A DNA stretch of 64,000 bases from Allomuricauda ruestringensis DSM 13258 (lineage in GTDB: Bacteria; Bacteroidota; Bacteroidia; Flavobacteriales; Flavobacteriaceae): NCBI RefSeq assembly GCF_000224085.1, contig NC_015945.1, positions 3,464,501 through 3,528,500 of the forward strand. The letters are read 5' to 3'. A program made the position numbers and the translations under genes. Below, one piece after another: positions 1 to 8,260 of this stretch; positions within the stretch are counted from its first letter, which is position 1, and each line of letters begins with the position of its first letter. The notes under the pieces were generated by a model. That model was given only the letters and a program-made list of their open reading frames with translations, was not told where the DNA came from and ran no database searches.

Positions 1-1
1 T

Positions 2-184
2 TCTCCAGAGAAAGTGGCAACCTCTACCTATGTTAATCCGATTGTTGCCCTTTTGTTGGGCTGGTATTTTTTGGATGAACAGATTACACTGCAATCCATA
101 ATAGCAGCGGCCATTCTTTTAACAGGAGTATATTTTATCAATACCAAAAAGACATTGGCCATTTTTGAACGTTTCAAACGTTAA
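2..184 (+). CDS. EamA/DMT-type permease, C-terminal fragment
   Basis: The reading frame is already open at the window edge and stops with TAA at 182-184, so only about 60 C-terminal residues are visible. They contain a hydrophobic segment, the motif STYVNPIVALLLGW, a short acidic turn and a second hydrophobic segment ending in basic residues. This is how the last two helices of EamA (drug/metabolite transporter) permeases look. The substrate cannot be inferred. The start and most of the protein lie outside the window. Confidence 0.75.
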   Translation, partial: SPEKVATSTYVNPIVALLLGWYFLDEQITLQSIIAAAILLTGVYFINTKKTLAIFERFKR

Positions 185-252
185 CACACCGTTATTTGTC
201 TCGGAATTGGCTTGACTATTTTGTACTTTGTAAGAAGTTAATAATCAAAACA

Positions 253-807
253 ATGAAGTCTATTGTAAAAGTTGGAGCTTTCCTATTGTTATTGACCACG
301 TTTGCATGTGCGTCGAGCAAAAGCCATGCAACGCCCGAAGAATTGGCAGCTTTGGATAAGATGCTTTCCAACAAGCAGTTTAAAATAGAAGCCAAATGGG
401 CACAACCCATGGCCAGCCAAGGATTGAACAGTATCGCCAATGCCGGATTGTTGCCGCCTGGTAGTACGGCCAGCCGCATAGATGTTTCGGGCTCAAGCGG
501 ATATTTGCGCATGGTGGGCGATAGTGTAAAGGCAAACCTTCCCTTTTTTGGAGAACGCCAAATGGGAGGGTATTATGATCAAGACAAAGCGGGAATAAAG
601 TTCGAGGGAATTCCAAAGAACCTTTCTTTCTCTTCCAATAAAAAAGATACCGGAAAAACCATACGGTTTACTATTAGCCAAGAATCTGAGAATTTTCAGG
701 TAATTGCACAGCTCTATCCCAATGGAAAGGCTAGACTTGCCGTTTCCAGTTCCCACCGAACCAATATTTGGTATCAAGGCAATCTTTCCGAATATAAGGA
801 AGAGTAG
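253..807 (+). CDS. DUF4251 family lipoprotein
   Basis: The 184-residue protein starts at the ATG at 253, where a clean lipoprotein signal begins (MKSIVKVGAF, hydrophobic core, lipobox ending in Cys at FAC). An in-frame ATG at 196 would add 19 residues before the signal and is less likely. The mature part is small and beta-rich, with the pattern of the Bacteroidota DUF4251 family (SGSSGYLRMVGDSVKANLPF, then YYDQDKAGIKFEG). The family is thought to be exported; no activity is known. It stands alone, 68 bases after the permease. Confidence 0.75.
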   Translation: MKSIVKVGAFLLLLTTFACASSKSHATPEELAALDKMLSNKQFKIEAKWAQPMASQGLNSIANAGLLPPGSTASRIDVSGSSGYLRMVGDSVKANLPFFGERQMGGYYDQDKAGIKFEGIPKNLSFSSNKKDTGKTIRFTISQESENFQVIAQLYPNGKARLAVSSSHRTNIWYQGNLSEYKEE

Positions 808-819
808 AGAAGTTCAGGC

Positions 820-1080
820 TCAAACATCAAGTTCAAGATCAAGGAGCAAAGAACCAAGACCGCCGCGCTGTTTGATACGAGAACAAAGACCTATAACCAG
901 ATCCAGCAATCTAAAACCTGAAACTTGAAACAAGGAACGGGCTTCCGACTTCGTTCTTCGGACATCAAGCCCAAACTCAAGTATCAAGTTCAAACACAAA
1001 TAACTCAATAACCGTATAATGTAGTAACTTGAAACGGATTTTAGACTTCGTACCCCTGACATCCAACATCAGACTTCCAA
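820..1080. repeat. Intergenic tract of irregular short-word repeats
   Basis: Between the DUF4251 gene and the dehydrogenase gene, short words recur irregularly: TCAAGTTCAAG, AGAGCAAAGAACCAAGA-like, GACTTCG and AACATCAGACTTCC. The same vocabulary fills 13625-14040 and 51545-52290. There is no fixed period or spacer length, so it is not a CRISPR or a simple satellite. The ORFs across it are not gene-like. Function unknown. Confidence 0.6.
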
Positions 1081-1183
1081 CTTTAAACACGGATATACTA
1101 TATCAAATCCCAAACTTCTTCCTCTTTCCACCATTTTGTTATAGCTTTATTGACTCAGAAACAAAAAAAACTAAAAAATCAAG

Positions 1184-2386
1184 ATGAAAATATATACTTT
1201 GCCCCTTAGGTCAATAGTTATGTTGATGCTTTCCGTTAGCTTTCTGGCCTGTAATGGAAAAAAAGAAAGCAATGATGAAGAATCAACTGAAGAAGAAGTA
1301 GTAGAGAATGCGGAAGAATCTTCACAGGATTCTCTCCAATTGAATATGAATCGCCTTAACCTTCCCGAAGGCTTTAGTATTGAACTTTATGCGAAAAACA
1401 TTGAGGGAGCACGCTCCATGGCCATGGGATCGAACGGTACCCTGTTTGTGGGTACTCGAAACGAAGGTAAAGTATACGCACTAAAAGATACGGACGGCGA
1501 TTACAAGGTAGATAAAACCTACACCATCGCTTCCGATTTGGAGCAGCCCAACGGCGTAGCGTTTAAAGATGGAGCTTTGTATGTGGCCGCAGTAAGCCGA
1601 ATGCTCAAATACAACAATATTGAATCGCAGTTGGAAAGTCCACAAGAACCGGAATTGATCTATGACGATTACCCGACCGAATTCCACCATGGTTGGAAAT
1701 ACATTGCCTTTGGCCCTGACGATAAATTGTACGTGCCCGTAGGAGCGCCGTGCAATATTTGCGATAGCGCTACGGTAGATAAGCGTTATGCTTCCATCAC
1801 TAGAATGGACCCCAATGGCAGTAATCGGGAGATTGTAGCCCATGGAGTGCGCAACACTGTTGGTTTTACGTGGCATCCGGATACCAACGAGTTGTGGTTT
1901 ACGGACAACGGTAGGGACATGATGGGAGACGATGTACCTCCGGGGGAATTGAACAAACTTACCGAAGCAGGTCAGCATTTTGGTTATCCCTATTGCCACG
2001 GCGGAACCGTAAAGGACCCCGAATATGGAGACCAACGTCCCTGTTCCGATTTTGTACCTCCTGTACAGCCTTTGGGGGCGCACGTAGCGGCCCTTGGTGT
2101 TAAGTTTGGTAAAGGCCCCATGTTCCCGGAAGCCTATCAAAAACATGCATTTTTGGCCGAGCATGGCTCTTGGAACCGTTCTTCTAAGGTAGGGTACAGG
2201 GTAACCTTGGTAAAACTCGAAAACGGAGAAGCTGTAAGTTACGAACCCTTTATAGATGGCTGGTTGGACGAGGAGTCGCAAGAAGCCTTTGGTAGGCCTG
2301 TGGACCTGCTTTTCTTGAAAGATGGTTCTTTGTTGATTTCCGATGATGAAGGGGACGCTATTTATAGGGTTACCTACAAGGGATAA
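1184..2386 (+). CDS. PQQ-dependent sugar (sorbosone) dehydrogenase-like lipoprotein
   Basis: The 400-residue protein has a lipoprotein signal ([10 protein letters not shown]) followed by an acidic, low-complexity linker of about 30 residues ([17 protein letters not shown]). From about residue 60 it is a six-bladed beta-propeller of the GSDH/L-sorbosone dehydrogenase family, with the hallmarks [70 protein letters not shown] and HGSWNR near the end. The family oxidises sugars or aldoses in the periplasm using PQQ; the substrate here is unknown. No cytochrome c domain is fused. The 3' end is followed closely by a small ORF. Confidence 0.85.
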   Translation: MKIYTLPLRSIVMLMLSVSFLACNGKKESNDEESTEEEVVENAEESSQDSLQLNMNRLNLPEGFSIELYAKNIEGARSMAMGSNGTLFVGTRNEGKVYALKDTDGDYKVDKTYTIASDLEQPNGVAFKDGALYVAAVSRMLKYNNIESQLESPQEPELIYDDYPTEFHHGWKYIAFGPDDKLYVPVGAPCNICDSATVDKRYASITRMDPNGSNREIVAHGVRNTVGFTWHPDTNELWFTDNGRDMMGDDVPPGELNKLTEAGQHFGYPYCHGGTVKDPEYGDQRPCSDFVPPVQPLGAHVAALGVKFGKGPMFPEAYQKHAFLAEHGSWNRSSKVGYRVTLVKLENGEAVSYEPFIDGWLDEESQEAFGRPVDLLFLKDGSLLISDDEGDAIYRVTYKG

Positions 2387-2408
2387 CCCCGTTTCAAGGC
2401 GCTTGGGG

Positions 2409-2585
2409 ATGAGTATTTACCCTATTCGCGTGATGGAGCAAAAAATAAATAGCAGTAAGAATCTGGACGACCAAGAAAAGGTGGATCTACAACAATATAT
2501 TACCCGCATTAACGGCAGCTTAACCAGTTTTAATGTACTGTTTAAAACCAAAGGTGATCATTTTGTGGGGGAGAGGGGGAAGTGA
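2409..2585 (+). CDS. Small hypothetical protein
   Basis: An ORF of 58 codons from ATG 2409, or 50 codons from ATG 2433, starts shortly after the dehydrogenase stop codon on the same strand. The product is hydrophilic ([18 protein letters not shown]) with one predicted helix and no recognised domain. A longer reading from 2343 overlaps the upstream gene and is unlikely. It abuts the convergent DUF5131 gene. It may be a real small gene co-transcribed with the dehydrogenase; the call is weak. Confidence 0.4.
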   Translation: MSIYPIRVMEQKINSSKNLDDQEKVDLQQYITRINGSLTSFNVLFKTKGDHFVGERGK

Positions 2586-3305
2586 TTAAGCAATTAACCT
2601 GTAATTAGGCATTTCATCGTAAGTACGACCATTCAGCAAACGACCACTCTTTTTCTTATTAGTGCCGCCCCATTGTTTAAAAAAGAATGCGACATTTAAA
2701 TTTTCACATTGATTTTGAATATCTTTAACCCATTCGGCTTTGATTGGTCGTGGTTTACGTCCACTTTCTCCTCCAACAATGACCCAGCTAATTCTACTGA
2801 GGTTTAAGTTAGGGAGTGGTCCAATTAGAGGTTCGAGAGATAAAAACTTTACTTTTGCATTGGTTTCACGTAAATAATCAATTCGATGCTCAACTTGTTG
2901 GTCTTCAACCGAAACTCCCATCCAAATATTAGGTGTCCAATTCAATTTCTCGTGTAATTCCAATAATCGTTCATGTCTTTTTGTTAAGACCTGAAAAATA
3001 TGCTGTTGATTATCATTCATTACCTCAAATACCTTTTGTATGAATGACAGCGGAACTTCTGGATGAAACAAATCACTCATGGAGTTTACAAATACCATTT
3101 TAGGTTTCTTCCATGTGTAAGGTGTTTTTAATTCCGATTCGTGAATCCGAACCTTGAAATTATCCTTGTATTTGTCGATTCCCATTGCCTGAAGCCGTTT
3201 GGACATTACCTCTGCATAGCAGAATTTGCAACCTTGACTTACTTTGGTGCAGCCAGTAGTTGGGTTCCACGTCATTTCCGTCCATTCGATACTAGATTGG
3301 GCCAT
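2586..3305 (-). CDS. DUF5131 (phage Gp37/Gp68-like) three-Cys-motif protein
   Basis: The 239-residue protein starts at ATG 3305, two bases after the stop of the tcmP gene; a longer frame to 3362 runs into that gene. The N-terminus MAQSSIEWTEMTWNPTTGC is diagnostic of the DUF5131/Gp37-Gp68 family. Three cysteines, C19-x6-C26-x2-C29, followed by YAE give the 'three-Cys-motif' name and resemble the cluster-binding loop of radical-SAM proteins; that resemblance is an inference. Other family motifs are VFVNSMSDLFHP and WVIVGGESGRKPRP. The family is found in phages and accessory islands. It is co-transcribed with TcmP and presumably acts with it. Confidence 0.88.
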   Translation of the reverse strand: MAQSSIEWTEMTWNPTTGCTKVSQGCKFCYAEVMSKRLQAMGIDKYKDNFKVRIHESELKTPYTWKKPKMVFVNSMSDLFHPEVPLSFIQKVFEVMNDNQQHIFQVLTKRHERLLELHEKLNWTPNIWMGVSVEDQQVEHRIDYLRETNAKVKFLSLEPLIGPLPNLNLSRISWVIVGGESGRKPRPIKAEWVKDIQNQCENLNVAFFFKQWGGTNKKKSGRLLNGRTYDEMPNYRLIA

Positions 3306-3307
3306 AA

Positions 3308-4402
3308 TTATAGGATTTCTATTTTTTTGGGTTCTCTGGTTGGTTTCAATACTGTAGTGCATGAAAAAGATGGATGCTTTATTTTAATTTTACCAGTTTT
3401 TTTTAATCTGTTTACTACTTCGGATACATGTTTACCAATAAACCCATTGTTAATCATATAGACAAATACTTCTTTGTCAGATTTAAGCTCACCACTTAAT
3501 ATTTTATCTTCGAGTTGTCTTTGAAACGTTGGAATTTTTCTCTTGTCGTTGTCTTCTGGGAATAGTGAGGGTTGTAAACATAATTTTTTATCTCCCTGTA
3601 TATCAAAGTTTGCTTCTCCTGTTTCCTCATCTTCTTTCCAACAAATATTTAGAAATTTTTCCATACCTAATGGGTGACCGCTTCCAAATATTAAACCATA
3701 AATGTTTGTTCCTTTTTTTATAGAAAATGGCGCAAGCGAGTAGGAAACTTCTTGTGGAATTAATTCAAAATATTTTTGATGGACTAATCTGTGTATTTCA
3801 TAAAAAGGTTTTTCCTGTATTTCCTCTGAAGTCAGACCAATTACATTTGTCACATTATCATCATTATGAAAGCGATTAAATGTGGAAGAAGATATAAAGA
3901 AAATGATGTCTGTTACTGGTAGACCAATTAAAACTTTAAATCTTTCTTCATTAACATATTTAACGCCGAATTGGTCGAGGAAAATTAGGTTTGCGGCATT
4001 TTCCATTTTTGGGATCGTATCTGGAAATAACTCGGTGAAGTCTTTATTATAAAAATGAATATTAATTTTATCTGTTGGTAAACCAGATTCGTTGATGTTC
4101 TTTCTCAGGGTTTCAATGTATTCTATTTTGGAATCGTTGAAATGTAAATTTATTTCTACGGTTGTGTCTTGAACGTATTCTTGATATTCTTTTAAAATTT
4201 CAAGTGCAATGAGTGGGCTTCCCGATGTGCCTTCTGAATCCTTACCGGGTCCACAAAAGAAATCAAATAAATTTACTACTTTCTTAAATGGTCTGCGGGC
4301 AGCTATAAAGACAGGAAACCATTCTTTTAAATACTCTTTATAGAGTGATAATTTAACATTAGTATCTTCAGTAAAAGGCTTTTGGAAAAAATCTTCAGAC
4401 AT
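3308..4402 (-). CDS. tcmP: Three-Cys-motif partner protein TcmP
   Basis: The 364-residue protein has the TcmP signature near its N-terminus: NLFDFFCGPGKDSEGTSGSP (about residues 44-63), a glycine-rich loop like the SAM-binding motif I of Rossmann methyltransferases. Further motifs are FLDQFGVKYV and an SSSTFNRF stretch. TcmP is defined by its pairing with DUF5131 proteins, as here with a two-base gap, so the two genes form one transcription unit. The biochemical role is unknown. Codon use is AT-rich (many AAA, ATT, TTT) compared with the housekeeping genes, suggesting acquisition. The C-terminal 60 residues look like a winged helix (KTGKIKIKHPSF). Confidence 0.88.
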   Translation of the reverse strand: MSEDFFQKPFTEDTNVKLSLYKEYLKEWFPVFIAARRPFKKVVNLFDFFCGPGKDSEGTSGSPLIALEILKEYQEYVQDTTVEINLHFNDSKIEYIETLRKNINESGLPTDKINIHFYNKDFTELFPDTIPKMENAANLIFLDQFGVKYVNEERFKVLIGLPVTDIIFFISSSTFNRFHNDDNVTNVIGLTSEEIQEKPFYEIHRLVHQKYFELIPQEVSYSLAPFSIKKGTNIYGLIFGSGHPLGMEKFLNICWKEDEETGEANFDIQGDKKLCLQPSLFPEDNDKRKIPTFQRQLEDKILSGELKSDKEVFVYMINNGFIGKHVSEVVNRLKKTGKIKIKHPSFSCTTVLKPTREPKKIEIL

Positions 4403-4473
4403 ATCAATTGTTGAATTTTATTGCAAATACATTTTTGTATGGGGAAGATTTCTTACAATATTAAATAATTTAT

Positions 4474-5250
4474 TTAAACCGCCTCTTTCTTCTCGCTCAA
4501 ATACTTCCAATTGGGTTTGGGAACATGTTGCGTGTGTAACTTTGGGTTAATACGGGATGCGATATTAATACTCTTAAAATAATCGTTCCAAAGGGTTTGG
4601 TTTTCGTATTCCTCGCTGGTAAAGACATCACTTCTAACGGTTTTGTCATGGAGGATGTCCTTTAAGTTCAGGGAAACCATTTCCATATGATCTAAATTGT
4701 AAAAGATACCGTATTTGCGTTTCACATCATAAATCAACCAGCGCTGATCAGCATAACAGCCGCGGAAATGTTTGGAAATTAGAGGAAGTACATCAAAATC
4801 AGGGTCAATGTTCGCAAAATAAATATCGTCCTTGCTCAACTGGAACTGAACAAAGGCTTCCATACGGTGCTTTTCCCGCCCCACTTTTTTGGCCAATTGG
4901 CCAATGTGCACTACGGTACTATCCGAATAATCCAAACACTTACCGTTTTGTGTGCGCATTAATTTTTGAACATAGGTATAAAGCATGAGCTCAATGCCTT
5001 CGGCTTCACTCAAAAAAGCGAAATAGATATTGGATATGGCATTATGACTTTTGTTTCGGATACCGTTCCATACCCGTTTGGCCTTTTCTACATTGGTAAA
5101 AACGGTTTCTGTATCGGAAAACAATCCGTTTTGGCATTGATTGTTTTTTTGAATGTCGGCCACATTGATTTTCTCATCAAAAGCTATGAAGATTGCGGTC
5201 AGAAATCCATTAAAACTGCCATCGTAAATAAGGGTTGTTGTGGGTTCCAT
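4474..5250 (-). CDS. Putative DNA metabolism/repair protein, TIGR03915 type
   Basis: The 258-residue protein matches the family regularly encoded beside a radical-SAM protein (TIGR03916) and sometimes fused to a uracil-DNA glycosylase-like domain. Recognisable parts are the start LIYDGSFNGFLTAIFIAF, VWNGIRNKSHN and the block QLAKKVGREKHRMEAF, then FRGCYADQRWLIYDVKRKYG. Here no glycosylase domain is fused, and the radical-SAM partner is absent between this gene and its neighbours; TcmP/DUF5131 lie downstream. It is transcribed divergently from an S24/LexA-like repressor across a promoter region with four palindromic sites, which suggests damage-inducible control (inference). Confidence 0.85.
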   Translation of the reverse strand: MEPTTTLIYDGSFNGFLTAIFIAFDEKINVADIQKNNQCQNGLFSDTETVFTNVEKAKRVWNGIRNKSHNAISNIYFAFLSEAEGIELMLYTYVQKLMRTQNGKCLDYSDSTVVHIGQLAKKVGREKHRMEAFVQFQLSKDDIYFANIDPDFDVLPLISKHFRGCYADQRWLIYDVKRKYGIFYNLDHMEMVSLNLKDILHDKTVRSDVFTSEEYENQTLWNDYFKSINIASRINPKLHTQHVPKPNWKYLSEKKEAV

Positions 5251-5285
5251 AATTGCTATTTAAATAAATTAAAAACATCGACCAT

Positions 5286-5362
5286 TGGAAATATTCCAAT
5301 CAAATATATGGAAATGTTCCAAATAATGGAAATATTCCATAAAAGTTTTTGGAAATAATCCA
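5286..5362. promoter_or_regulatory. Cluster of four operator-like palindromes, TGGAA-N3-TTCCA
   Basis: Four sites lie in the divergent promoter region: TGGAAATATTCCA at 5286-5298 and 5327-5339, TGGAAATGTTCCA at 5309-5321 and TGGAAATAATCCA (one mismatch) at 5350-5362. Their centres are 23, 18 and 23 bases apart, a symmetric layout. The first lies where the leftward transcript should start, the second borders the leftward -7 element, and the fourth overlaps the rightward -33 element. The likely ligand is the S24/LexA-like repressor encoded at 5525, controlling itself and the TIGR03915 gene (inference). Confidence 0.8.
5301..5308 (-). promoter_or_regulatory. -7 promoter element of the TIGR03915 gene
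   Basis: Read on the minus strand this is TATATTTG, an exact TAnnTTTG element, 50 bases upstream of the start codon at 5250. It lies between palindromes 1 and 2. No good TTTG -33 element is visible at the right distance, so the promoter may be weak or activator-dependent. Confidence 0.5.
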
Positions 5363-5377
5363 AATGTTATATATTTG
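5348..5377 (+). promoter_or_regulatory. Promoter of the S24/LexA-like repressor
   Basis: A complete Bacteroidota-type promoter: TTTG at 5348-5351, an 18-base spacer, and TATATTTG (TAnnTTTG) at 5370-5377. The fourth palindrome (5350-5362) overlaps the -33 element, so a bound repressor would block the polymerase. The predicted leader of about 140 nt runs through the repeat at 5386-5510. Confidence 0.65.
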
Positions 5378-5385
5378 GTACGAGA

Positions 5386-5510
5386 TGTCAGGTCGAGCCT
5401 TTCGACTCTGCTCCAGATAAGCTTAAGTCGAGACCTGTTCTTTGCTAAATGGTTAGGAGGCTTCTCGATTATTCCTTCGACTGCGCTCAGGATGACAGCT
5501 CGAAGTGACA
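5386..5510. repeat. Intergenic stem-loop repeat (TGTCAGGTCGAG...CGAAGTGACA)
   Basis: The segment starts TGTCAGGTCGAG and ends CTCAGGATGACAGCTCGAAGTGACA-like. It is closely related to 61816-61914 and, in inverted form, to the core of 62369-62533. Inner parts pair (TCGACT with AGTCGA). Here it forms most of the 5' leader of the repressor gene. Such elements are common in flavobacterial intergenic DNA; function unknown. Confidence 0.65.
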
Positions 5511-5524
5511 CCAAAAATGAAGAA

Positions 5525-6283
5525 ATGGAAAACGAATCAACCCTGAAACGATTTACCGATATCCGAAGGGAACTCGGTTACACCCAAACCGAATTTGCCA
5601 AGCTATTGGGGGTGAAGAACACTACAGCGGATATTGAACGGGGAAGAACCAAATTATCGGGAAAGGTGGTTACCGAACTCTTGCGTCAATTTAAAATAAA
5701 TCCACTTTGGTTGTTCGGAGAAAGCGATCAGAAACATTTGGACACCTCCAAAACTAGTGTTATCCCCAAAGTGGTTACGGTGGACAACTCCGATAATGAT
5801 AACATGGTGATGGTAAACGCAAAAGCGGCTGCGGGATATCCCCAGAATATTTCAGATACAAGTTGGTATAGGCAATTACCCGCTTTTGATATGCCCATTC
5901 CCGAGTTCAGGAACGCCACCTATCGAGGTTTTCAGGTCGAGGGTGATAGCATGTTGCCCAATTTGAGACCCAACGATTGGGTTTTGGCAAAAGCCATTGA
6001 GCATATTGATCATGTGAGCCCCAACAAAATGTACGTGGTGGTGCTTCAGGATTCTGTAATGGTGAAGAAAATAGAACGAAAGCCAAATTCCAATAATATC
6101 ACCCTTGTTTCATTAAACGAAACTTATCCGCCATACGAAATCAAACCTTTTCAAATCCAAGAAATTTGGGAGGTGAGCAGTAAACTTACCTTTAATGTGG
6201 ATGCCACTACCGAAACTGGATTGCTGAAACAACTGCAACAATCCATGGATGAATTGAAAAAACAAGTTGGACAAATAAAATAG
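5525..6283 (+). CDS. XRE-family repressor with S24/LexA-like autoprotease domain
   Basis: The start is set at ATG 5525 (252 residues), because the frame upstream runs only through repeat DNA. Residues 6-65 form an XRE helix-turn-helix (GYTQTEFAKLLGV). After a linker comes an S24 domain: a cleavable Ala103-Gly104 pair (KAAAGYP), catalytic Ser142 in VEGDSMLPNL and Lys181 in DSVMVKKIE. The C-terminal 30 residues look like a coiled coil (QLQQSMDELKKQVGQ). Proteins of this type repress DNA-damage or prophage genes and inactivate themselves by self-cleavage. The four upstream palindromes are its probable operators. Confidence 0.88.
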   Translation: MENESTLKRFTDIRRELGYTQTEFAKLLGVKNTTADIERGRTKLSGKVVTELLRQFKINPLWLFGESDQKHLDTSKTSVIPKVVTVDNSDNDNMVMVNAKAAAGYPQNISDTSWYRQLPAFDMPIPEFRNATYRGFQVEGDSMLPNLRPNDWVLAKAIEHIDHVSPNKMYVVVLQDSVMVKKIERKPNSNNITLVSLNETYPPYEIKPFQIQEIWEVSSKLTFNVDATTETGLLKQLQQSMDELKKQVGQIK

Positions 6284-6284
6284 T

Positions 6285-7280
6285 TTAAAACCCGTCTCCA
6301 ACCGTTTTGGTCTTAATCCTCATCAAGAATTTATGGGCTGTTATGTAGAGTACAGAGCCATCACCACCCCAAGCACAATTGGCCGTAGGTTGACCTGTAT
6401 CTATACGTCCCAAAAGTTTTCCTTCTGGGTTTATAATTAATATTCCACCAGGTCCTGTGGAGAAAACAGTTCCATTTTTATCTACTTTGATACCGTCCGG
6501 AGACCCGATTAAACCAGATTTTATTAAGGGGGATGTATCAAAAAATAACCTCCCTTCATCCAAAGAACCGTCATTCTTAATGTTGTACGCCATTATATAG
6601 GGCGCTTCAGGGGCCGATTGTGTAACGTAGAGGATTTTTTCATCGGGGGACAGTGCCACACCATTGGGGCGACTGAGATTGCTGACCACCATTTCCACAC
6701 TTCCGTCCACATCTATTTTATATACCCCAAAAGCATCAATTTCCCGCGTTTCTGAATTTTCCTGTTTAGGTAGACCGTAGGGAGGGTCGGTAAAATAGTA
6801 GATGCCATTGGAGGTTTGTACAATATCATTTGGGCTATTAAAACGTTTTCCTTGCCATTTATCCGCCACCGTTATTTTTCCACCTTGGGATAAGGGCATG
6901 CTAGAAATTCTTCGGTCGCCATGCTCGCAGGCCACCAATTCGCCTTCATTGTTTATTGTAAGCCCATTACTGCCCGGCTCTCTACTATACGGAAGAATAC
7001 CTGTATATCCCGAAGGCTTTAAAAATTCAGTCAGACCCTCATAGTCCCGCCATTTAAAAATGGTGTTTTGGGGAGCATCGGAAAAGAGGAGAAATCCACC
7101 TTCTTTAACCCATACAGGTCCTTCCGACCATATAAAACCTTCGGCCAAAACCTCAATTTTTGCATCGTTATCCACGTAGTTATAAAAAGCATCGTCCTCT
7201 GCCACCAGTTTCCCCGTGGTTTTTTGTTGGGCGAAACATCCGAAGGTTATACTTAATAGGAGGAGAGGTAAGTTTTTCAT
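6285..7280 (-). CDS. SMP-30/gluconolactonase family protein, secreted
   Basis: The 331-residue start at 7280 gives a signal peptide (MKNLPLLLLSITFGCFAQQ); a frame to 7316 only adds a hydrophobic prefix. It is a beta-propeller of the SGL/SMP-30 family with the metal-ligand motifs FIWSEGPVW, PGSNGLTINNEGE, RFNSPNDIV, SRPNGVALSPDEK and GSPDGIKVDKNG, plus FTDPPYGLP. The family hydrolyses sugar lactones with a divalent metal, here in the periplasm; the true substrate is unknown. It is convergent with the S24 gene, only one base apart. Confidence 0.85.
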   Translation of the reverse strand: MKNLPLLLLSITFGCFAQQKTTGKLVAEDDAFYNYVDNDAKIEVLAEGFIWSEGPVWVKEGGFLLFSDAPQNTIFKWRDYEGLTEFLKPSGYTGILPYSREPGSNGLTINNEGELVACEHGDRRISSMPLSQGGKITVADKWQGKRFNSPNDIVQTSNGIYYFTDPPYGLPKQENSETREIDAFGVYKIDVDGSVEMVVSNLSRPNGVALSPDEKILYVTQSAPEAPYIMAYNIKNDGSLDEGRLFFDTSPLIKSGLIGSPDGIKVDKNGTVFSTGPGGILIINPEGKLLGRIDTGQPTANCAWGGDGSVLYITAHKFLMRIKTKTVGDGF

Positions 7281-7328
7281 TTTGAAATATTTATTAAATA
7301 TAAAAATATAGAACAACCCAAATTGGGT

Positions 7329-8249
7329 TTAATGAACAATGCAAGTTTCTTTGATGGCTTTCGCCAAAATTTTAGCTGCTTTAGGGTTGAGACGAAACCA
7401 AAGTTCCGGTTCAAAGATTTCCAGTTCAGCCAAGGCCCAATTACCGTCATTGTCCTTAAAAATATCTACTCTGGCATAAATTGGCAATTCTGGTGCGGCA
7501 TTTACCACACTTTTGGCAAATGCTATTTGTTCTTCAACGGGATTGTACTCATGAACAGTTCCTCCAAAATCATCCTGTACCCTAAAATCGCCAGGTTTTG
7601 CAATTTTTAGTACGGCATGGGTAAACTCACCATTAAAAACCATCATAGATATTTCTCCTTTGGAAACAATATTTTGCTGAAATTCTTGAAACATCATGGC
7701 TTCTTCCGCCACTAATTCTTGGAAAATGGCCTCATGCTTTTCAATCTCATTTTTCTGAATTTTGTACGTATGCCGTGCCGCTCCCGAAACACAAGGTTTT
7801 AAAATATAGGTGTCCGCCGTAAAGCCATATTCTGATTTTGCGTTTGCAATGGATTCGGCAAGGGTAGTTTTTGTGCCTTTTTCCACAAAAATCGTTTTTG
7901 GAATGGTTACGCCTGCGTTTGATAGATCTTGTAGGTAATGCTTGTCAATGTTCCAATAGATCAGTGCTTTGGAATTGATGAACTGCGTTTGTTTTGAAGC
8001 TGTCTCCAACCATTTTGAAAATTCTGAATAACGGTCAAAATAGTCCCAAGTAGTTCTAAACAAGGCATATTTGGTGGTTGACCAATCAAAATTGGGGTCG
8101 TCCCAAGATTTGCGAATGGCCCGTAAACCTTGTTTTTGCAATGCATCTAGAACTAAGCTGTCTTCTTGCAATACATTTTCAATATAAGGTGTTCGCTCTT
8201 TTGGAGCCACATAGCGGTGGTCTGTTAAAACAACAACATCAAACTTCAT
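7329..8249 (-). CDS. ATP-grasp domain protein (RimK/glutathione-synthase-like)
   Basis: The 306-residue cytoplasmic protein shows an ATP-grasp layout: a small N-terminal domain (VLTDHRYVAPKERTPY), a central region with YILKPCVSGAARHTYKI (nucleotide-binding strand and loop), MMFQEFQQNIVSKGEISMMV, and a C-terminal metal-binding part (IYARVDIFKDNDGNWALAE, then EIFEPELWFRLNP). Such enzymes ligate a carboxylate to an amine or thiol using ATP. The gene is 11 bases downstream of ggt in the same orientation, hinting at peptide or gamma-glutamyl metabolism, but the substrate is not known. Confidence 0.8.
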   Translation of the reverse strand: MKFDVVVLTDHRYVAPKERTPYIENVLQEDSLVLDALQKQGLRAIRKSWDDPNFDWSTTKYALFRTTWDYFDRYSEFSKWLETASKQTQFINSKALIYWNIDKHYLQDLSNAGVTIPKTIFVEKGTKTTLAESIANAKSEYGFTADTYILKPCVSGAARHTYKIQKNEIEKHEAIFQELVAEEAMMFQEFQQNIVSKGEISMMVFNGEFTHAVLKIAKPGDFRVQDDFGGTVHEYNPVEEQIAFAKSVVNAAPELPIYARVDIFKDNDGNWALAELEIFEPELWFRLNPKAAKILAKAIKETCIVH

Positions 8250-8260
8250 ATTTGGGAAAA

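Noticed and set aside
820..1080. Possible CRISPR-like array of CAAGTTCAAG words
   Set aside because: The words vary in length and order, there are no unique spacers of constant size, and no cas genes are near.
1481..2281. A 266-codon open frame on the minus strand
   Set aside because: It lies wholly inside the sorbosone-dehydrogenase-like gene, antisense, and its product has no domain pattern; the plus-strand protein is clearly real.
5375..5524. N-terminal extension of the S24 repressor
   Set aside because: The extra 50 codons run through a repeat element found elsewhere in non-coding DNA; the HTH starts normally after ATG 5525.
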